NCBI RefSeq assembly: GCF_042677945.1
Contig: NZ_JBHUDN010000006.1
Length of the DNA: 64,000 nucleotides
Strand: one strand, 5' to 3'
Source of the DNA: Haloplanus litoreus
GTDB lineage: Archaea > Halobacteriota > Halobacteria > Halobacteriales > Haloferacaceae
Shown here piece after piece: positions 61,345 to 64,000 of this stretch. Numbering within the stretch: position 1 is the stretch's first letter; every line of letters starts with the position of its first letter. The notes under the pieces are model-generated. The model saw nothing but the letters and a program-made list of their open reading frames with translations, was not told the origin of the DNA and did no database searches. The translations under genes were made by a program, and so were the position numbers.

Positions 61345-61719
61345 ATGCCACTCGTCGACTTCGACGCCGGACGAGCCTACAGCGACGAACAGTTCACCGC
61401 GAACGGTGTCTTCGAGAGCGACCGGACGAAGGTGATCCGTGGCTACTTCGAACCGGGGCAGTTCATCCCGGTCCACGCCCCGTCGAGCGATCTAGTCGTC
61501 TCGATCCGGTCGGGGACTGGCGCCGTCCGCGAGGGCGAGACCGATCACCGTGTCGGTCCCGGCGACGTCGTCGTCGTCCCCGCAGACACGGCCCGTGGAA
61601 TCAGAGCGGACGAGGACTCGCGACTGGAGACGCTCATGGTGACAGCGCCGCCGCCGACGGACGCCGAACACGGCCCGGTCCGGCGGGGGCTTCGACGCGG
61701 TGAGTTCGACCCCGAGTGA
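61345..61719 (+). CDS. cupin domain protein
   Basis: A 124-residue single-cupin protein beginning MPLVDFDAGRAYSDEQFTAN. The two cupin motifs are degenerate: first YFEPGQFIPVHAPSSDLV (one His kept), second VGPGDVVVVPADTARGI. Metal binding is uncertain because part of the His set is lost. It may be a sugar- or metabolite-binding protein. It is divergent from leuA across a 229-nt space and is followed by the structured intergenic element. Confidence 0.85.
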   Translation: MPLVDFDAGRAYSDEQFTANGVFESDRTKVIRGYFEPGQFIPVHAPSSDLVVSIRSGTGAVREGETDHRVGPGDVVVVPADTARGIRADEDSRLETLMVTAPPPTDAEHGPVRRGLRRGEFDPE

Positions 61720-61754
61720 GGGGTAGTGTTCAGCTACGCAGGCGAAACTGGGAT

Positions 61755-61998
61755 CACCTCGAACGCCCCCTTTCGGTCCCGCCCGGACTGGCTGGCCANN
61801 NNNNNNNNNNNNNNNNNNNNNNNNNNNNNNNNNNNNNNNNNNNNNNNNNNNNNNNNNNNNNNNNNNNNNNNCACTCAGCCGCCGTCGGGTGGGACTGAAA
61901 GGGGCGACTCGCTGGAGGAAGGCGGCCGATGCAAGCACGCGAGCGAAGCGAGCGCGCAGCGAGGCCCCCGACTCCAGCGAGGGGGGGCGTTCGAGGTG
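61755..61998 (+). repeat. inverted-repeat element with nested helices
   Basis: Outer arms CACCTCGAACGCCCCC (61755-61770) and GGGGGCGTTCGAGGTG (61983-61998) are exact inverted repeats. A second helix pairs 61767-61786 with 61885-61904 (20 positions, 17 Watson-Crick and 3 G-U), extended by 61790-61795 with 61875-61880. A third is CTCGCTGGAG (61908-61917) with CTCCAGCGAG (61972-61981). Together they form a branched structure. It could be an RNA gene or regulator, or a miniature mobile element. Confidence 0.75.
61799..61871. other. assembly gap (73 N)
   Basis: Sits in the loop of the long helix of the intergenic element; strong secondary structure may have stopped the assembly here. Confidence 0.98.
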
Positions 61999-62080
61999 TC
62001 TTCACCGGAAGCGTTCTACGCTGAACACGAGGCAGTGAGGTGCCCGAACGCTTTTCTCTCGCCCCCGCGACCGTCGGACC

Positions 62081-62374
62081 ATGAGCGAGTTCGACCTCGA
62101 CCTTCGTAACGCGGAGGAGCAACTTGAGGGAGGTAGCGACGGCGGGTCGGAGGTCGTCCTCGGCGTCCTCGACGGGGGGACCGACCCCGACGAGTGGATC
62201 GAAGCCGTCGAGGACGGCAAAATTCTCGTGTTGAACGTCGAGGGGGACCTGAACCGGCTCGCCGCCGGATTCGCCCGCGAAATCCGAGACACCGGCGGCA
62301 CGCTGATGCGATTCCGTGGCTTCCTGGTCGTGACGCCGCCCGGCGTCGGCATCGACACCGACCGACTGTCCTAG
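62081..62374 (+). CDS. DUF5779 family protein
   Basis: A 97-residue protein starting MSEFDLDLRNAEEQLEGGSD. It has VVLGVLDGGTDPDEWIEAV, ILVLNVEGDLNRLAAGFAREI and FRGFLVVTPPGVGIDTDRL, which I match from memory to the haloarchaeal family DUF5779. No catalytic residues stand out. Its stop overlaps that of the convergent VOC-domain gene by 4 nt. The function is unknown. Confidence 0.72.
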   Translation: MSEFDLDLRNAEEQLEGGSDGGSEVVLGVLDGGTDPDEWIEAVEDGKILVLNVEGDLNRLAAGFAREIRDTGGTLMRFRGFLVVTPPGVGIDTDRLS

Positions 62375-63141
62375 CGCCGGAACGTGAGCCAGTGACCGTC
62401 GACGTCGCGGATCCGAACCCCGTCGGCGACGGCGGCCCGGTCCCGCAGGACCTCCAGTGCGCGCACGGAGATCCAGGCCGCCCCGTGGGTGTCGTCGCTC
62501 GCCACNNNNNNNNNNNNNNNNNNNNNNNNNNNNNNNNNNNNNNNNNNNNNNNNNNNNNNNNNNNNNNNNNGATCGACGTGGACGCCGCCGCGAGCGTCCG
62601 CGATCCCTCGCTGTGGCTCCCAGAGTTCCAGATCGATCGGGCCGCGGAGTCGCACCCGCCGTCGTGACGACCCGCGATCCACCGGCTCGAACCCGAGAGC
62701 CTCGAACCGTTCCACGGCCGGATCGAGGGCGGCCACTTCGAGGACGACTTCGAAGATGCCCGTCGGCGGGCCGGGGTCGGCCGCCGGATCACGTCCGCCC
62801 CCGGGCTCTAGCCCACCGATCTCCACGCAGTTGCCGTCGGGATCGTAGACGTACAGCGATTCCACGTCGCCGAACGTGGCCGTCTCGGGGTCGAGGTCGA
62901 CGAGGCGCGCCCGCCACGCGCCCCCGGTGTCCGGCGGGGCGGTGAACGCGAAGTGAGTATGGAGGCCGCCGCGCGGAACGCCGTCCGGGCGCCGCAGGCG
63001 GAGGGCCGTCTCCCCGACCGGGAGAACGACCTCCCGGGCCGACGCCTCGGTGGCGGTCAGGCCGAATCGATCGGCGTAGAACGCGCGGGCGGCGTCGAGG
63101 TCTTTCACCTCCAGGGTCAGGTGCGCCAGTCCGGAGAGCAC
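62371..63141 (-). CDS. VOC-family (glyoxalase/dioxygenase-like) protein with two domains
   Basis: About 256 residues starting at GTG 63141 (MLSGLAHLTLEVKDLDAARAFYADRFGL, quoted in part). The first VOC module has the metal His in the early GLAHLTLEV, then THFAF, and the Glu in NCVEIGGLE. The second module (from about GIFEVVLEVAALDP) is cut by a 65-base gap (62506-62570) and resumes near ISVRALEVL, ending WLTFRR. Two-module VOC proteins include ring-cleavage dioxygenases and glyoxalases; the substrate cannot be told. Confidence 0.8.
   Translation of the reverse strand: MLSGLAHLTLEVKDLDAARAFYADRFGLTATEASAREVVLPVGETALRLRRPDGVPRGGLHTHFAFTAPPDTGGAWRARLVDLDPETATFGDVESLYVYDPDGNCVEIGGLEPGGGRDPAADPGPPTGIFEVVLEVAALDPAVERFEALGFEPVDRGSSRRRVRLRGPIDLELWEPQRGIADARGGVHVDXXXXXXXXXXXXXXXXXXXXXXVASDDTHGAAWISVRALEVLRDRAAVADGVRIRDVDGHWLTFRR
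62506..62570. other. assembly gap (65 N)
   Basis: In the second module of the VOC gene. Confidence 0.99.
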
Positions 63142-63254
63142 GTCCCGAAGGAGGGCCCCGGCGGAATTAACTCCGGGGGTCGGGGGCGGCGGGCCTCGAC
63201 CGTCGGCCCCGGTCGGGTCGAGGGTTTATGCGCGTGCCGCCCCCACACTGGGCT

Positions 63255-63932
63255 ATGCCACTGAAGGGCGGTCACGCGGACCTGCGCGAAATCGACCGCT
63301 GGGACGGCGGCGTCGGCTGGATCGCCTACCCCGACGAGCGGATGCAACGGGCGAGTCACGCCCTCGCCGTCGACGGCGACGTGTGGGTGATCGACCCGGT
63401 CGACGCACCGGGACTGGACGACTTGCTCGCGGATCTGGGCGACGTCGTCGGCGTCGCGGTGTGTCTCGACCGCCACAAGCGCGACGCCGGAACGGTCGCG
63501 GAGCGACACGACGTGCCCGTCTACGTCCCCGAGTGGATGGACGGTGTGGCGTCGGCCTTCGACGCGCCGGTCGAGCGGTTCGGCGCCGAACTCGGCGACT
63601 CGGGGTACCGCGTCCGCCGGGTCCGGGACGCCTCCCTGCCGCCGTGGCAGGAGGCCGCACTCTACACCGACGACACGCTCTTGGTGCCCGAGGCCGTCGG
63701 CACCGCGTCGTTCTTCCGGGCCGGATCGGAACGCCTCGGCGTCCACCCGATGCTCCGCCCGATCCCGCCCCGGCGAGCGCTCGGTGACCTGACCCCGGAC
63801 CGGATACTCGTCGGCCACGGCGAGGGCGTCTTCGAGGACGCGACCGGGGCGCTCCGGGACGCCCTCGCGGGCGCCCGGCGTCGACTGCCGGCCGCGTACG
63901 CGAAGATGATCCGCGAGATGGTTCTCGGGTGA
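63255..63932 (+). CDS. metallo-beta-lactamase-like protein with altered metal motif
   Basis: A 225-residue protein of MBL-fold appearance: HALAVDGDVWVIDPVDAPGL in the first half, then AVCLDRHKRDAGTVAERHDVP where HxHxD normally lies, and later RILVGHGEGVF. In place of HxHxDH the sequence is RHKRDA, so at least one metal ligand is missing and catalysis is doubtful. It starts at ATG 63255 with a T-rich box upstream and overlaps the next gene by 4 nt (GTGA). I can give the fold only. Confidence 0.65.
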   Translation: MPLKGGHADLREIDRWDGGVGWIAYPDERMQRASHALAVDGDVWVIDPVDAPGLDDLLADLGDVVGVAVCLDRHKRDAGTVAERHDVPVYVPEWMDGVASAFDAPVERFGAELGDSGYRVRRVRDASLPPWQEAALYTDDTLLVPEAVGTASFFRAGSERLGVHPMLRPIPPRRALGDLTPDRILVGHGEGVFEDATGALRDALAGARRRLPAAYAKMIREMVLG

Positions 63933-64000
63933 CTCGCGACGACGACGACGTGCGCGTGTACGCGACCCAGGGTCTCGTCGAGATGCTCCTCGAACGCGCC
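63929..64000 (+). CDS. N-terminal part of an unidentified protein (cut by the window edge)
   Basis: A GTG at 63929 overlaps the stop of the preceding gene (GTGA). The 24 residues seen are MTRDDDDVRVYATQGLVEML followed by LERA. Nothing in these residues names the family. The overlap means it is probably in the same operon as the MBL-like gene. Confidence 0.55.
   Translation, partial: MTRDDDDVRVYATQGLVEMLLERA

Larger units (their letters stand above)
61720..62080. other. intergenic region carrying a strongly structured element
   Basis: 361 nt between the cupin and DUF5779 genes with no supported protein gene. It holds the multi-helix element described separately (61755-61998, including 73 N). 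Long frames across it are a product of GC-rich repeats. Confidence 0.7.

Noticed and set aside
1..64000. Long open frames opposite or overlapping real genes
   Set aside because: High GC and few stops make shadow frames of 60-600 codons; they are rich in Arg, Pro and Ser and lack family motifs, whereas the kept genes have acidic composition and domain signatures.

Overview
This window is chromosomal DNA from a haloarchaeon (class Halobacteria). The evidence is consistent: high GC, strongly acidic proteins, short or leaderless transcripts with a TATA-like box about 25-30 nt before many start codons, and archaeal markers (topoisomerase VI, proteasome beta subunit, ribosomal protein S17e, CofD, an ATP-dependent DNA ligase of the archaeal type). 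The genus cannot be named from this alone. Eight runs of N interrupt the sequence; several sit inside genes, and two of them (alpha/beta hydrolase, DNA ligase) shift the apparent frame because the gap length is wrong.

Layout. 1-3.9 kb: HEAT-repeat protein, Mrp-type Fe-S carrier ATPase, quinone-type oxidoreductase, SDR. 4.1-7.0 kb: two tandem Na+:neurotransmitter-symporter-family transporters. 7.0-10.5 kb: acyl-CoA carboxylase beta subunit with its small PccX-like partner (no biotin carboxylase gene follows), then a membrane histidine kinase. 10.5-14.0 kb (minus): rps17e, and a four-gene run cofD-dus-citG-like-DUF447 in which each junction overlaps by 4 nt. 14.1-19.5 kb: PAC2 protein, grpE-dnaK-dnaJ and a truncated adenylate-forming-enzyme fragment. 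19.5-25.2 kb: two membrane proteins, a short-chain fatty acid transporter, an alpha/beta hydrolase, a four-CBS protein with a possible ribosome-hibernation-like tail, DUF2267 and tRNA-Ser(GGA). 25.4-30.3 kb: a 49-residue protein, UspA, a second PAC2 protein, carbamate kinase divergent from a cyclic-2,3-diphosphoglycerate-synthetase-like GTPase, a GNAT enzyme. 30.3-36.2 kb: cytidine deaminase, a 43-residue zinc-ribbon protein, uridine phosphorylase, NDH-2, an HTH regulator, an epimerase followed by a 50-bp tandem repeat, arginase. 36.2-44.9 kb: gyrB-gyrA divergent from top6B-top6A. 44.9-52.6 kb: metal-dependent hydrolase, a SipW-type secreted protein with an inserted vWA domain, DNA ligase, a GCS2-like protein, proteasome beta, small proteins. 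52.6-61.1 kb (minus): leuA/cimA, then ilvB-ilvN-ilvC-81 aa gene-leuC-leuD-leuB-49 aa gene. 61.3-64.0 kb: cupin, a strongly structured intergenic element, DUF5779, VOC protein, MBL-like protein and a truncated gene.

How the parts fit. Most of the window is core metabolism and housekeeping: branched-chain amino acid synthesis from pyruvate, DNA topology, protein folding, F420 synthesis and pyrimidine nucleoside salvage. No CRISPR array, prophage, insertion sequence or known defence island was seen. The items most worth a second look are the multi-helix intergenic element at 61.75-62.0 kb, two PAC2 proteins that both end in a Met-Tyr-Gln (HbYX-type) tail like proteasome regulators, the vWA domain inserted into a TasA/camelysin-like protein, the apparent 5' frameshift in leuA, the 50-bp repeat that copies the 3' end of the epimerase gene, and a pair of 49-residue paralogues.
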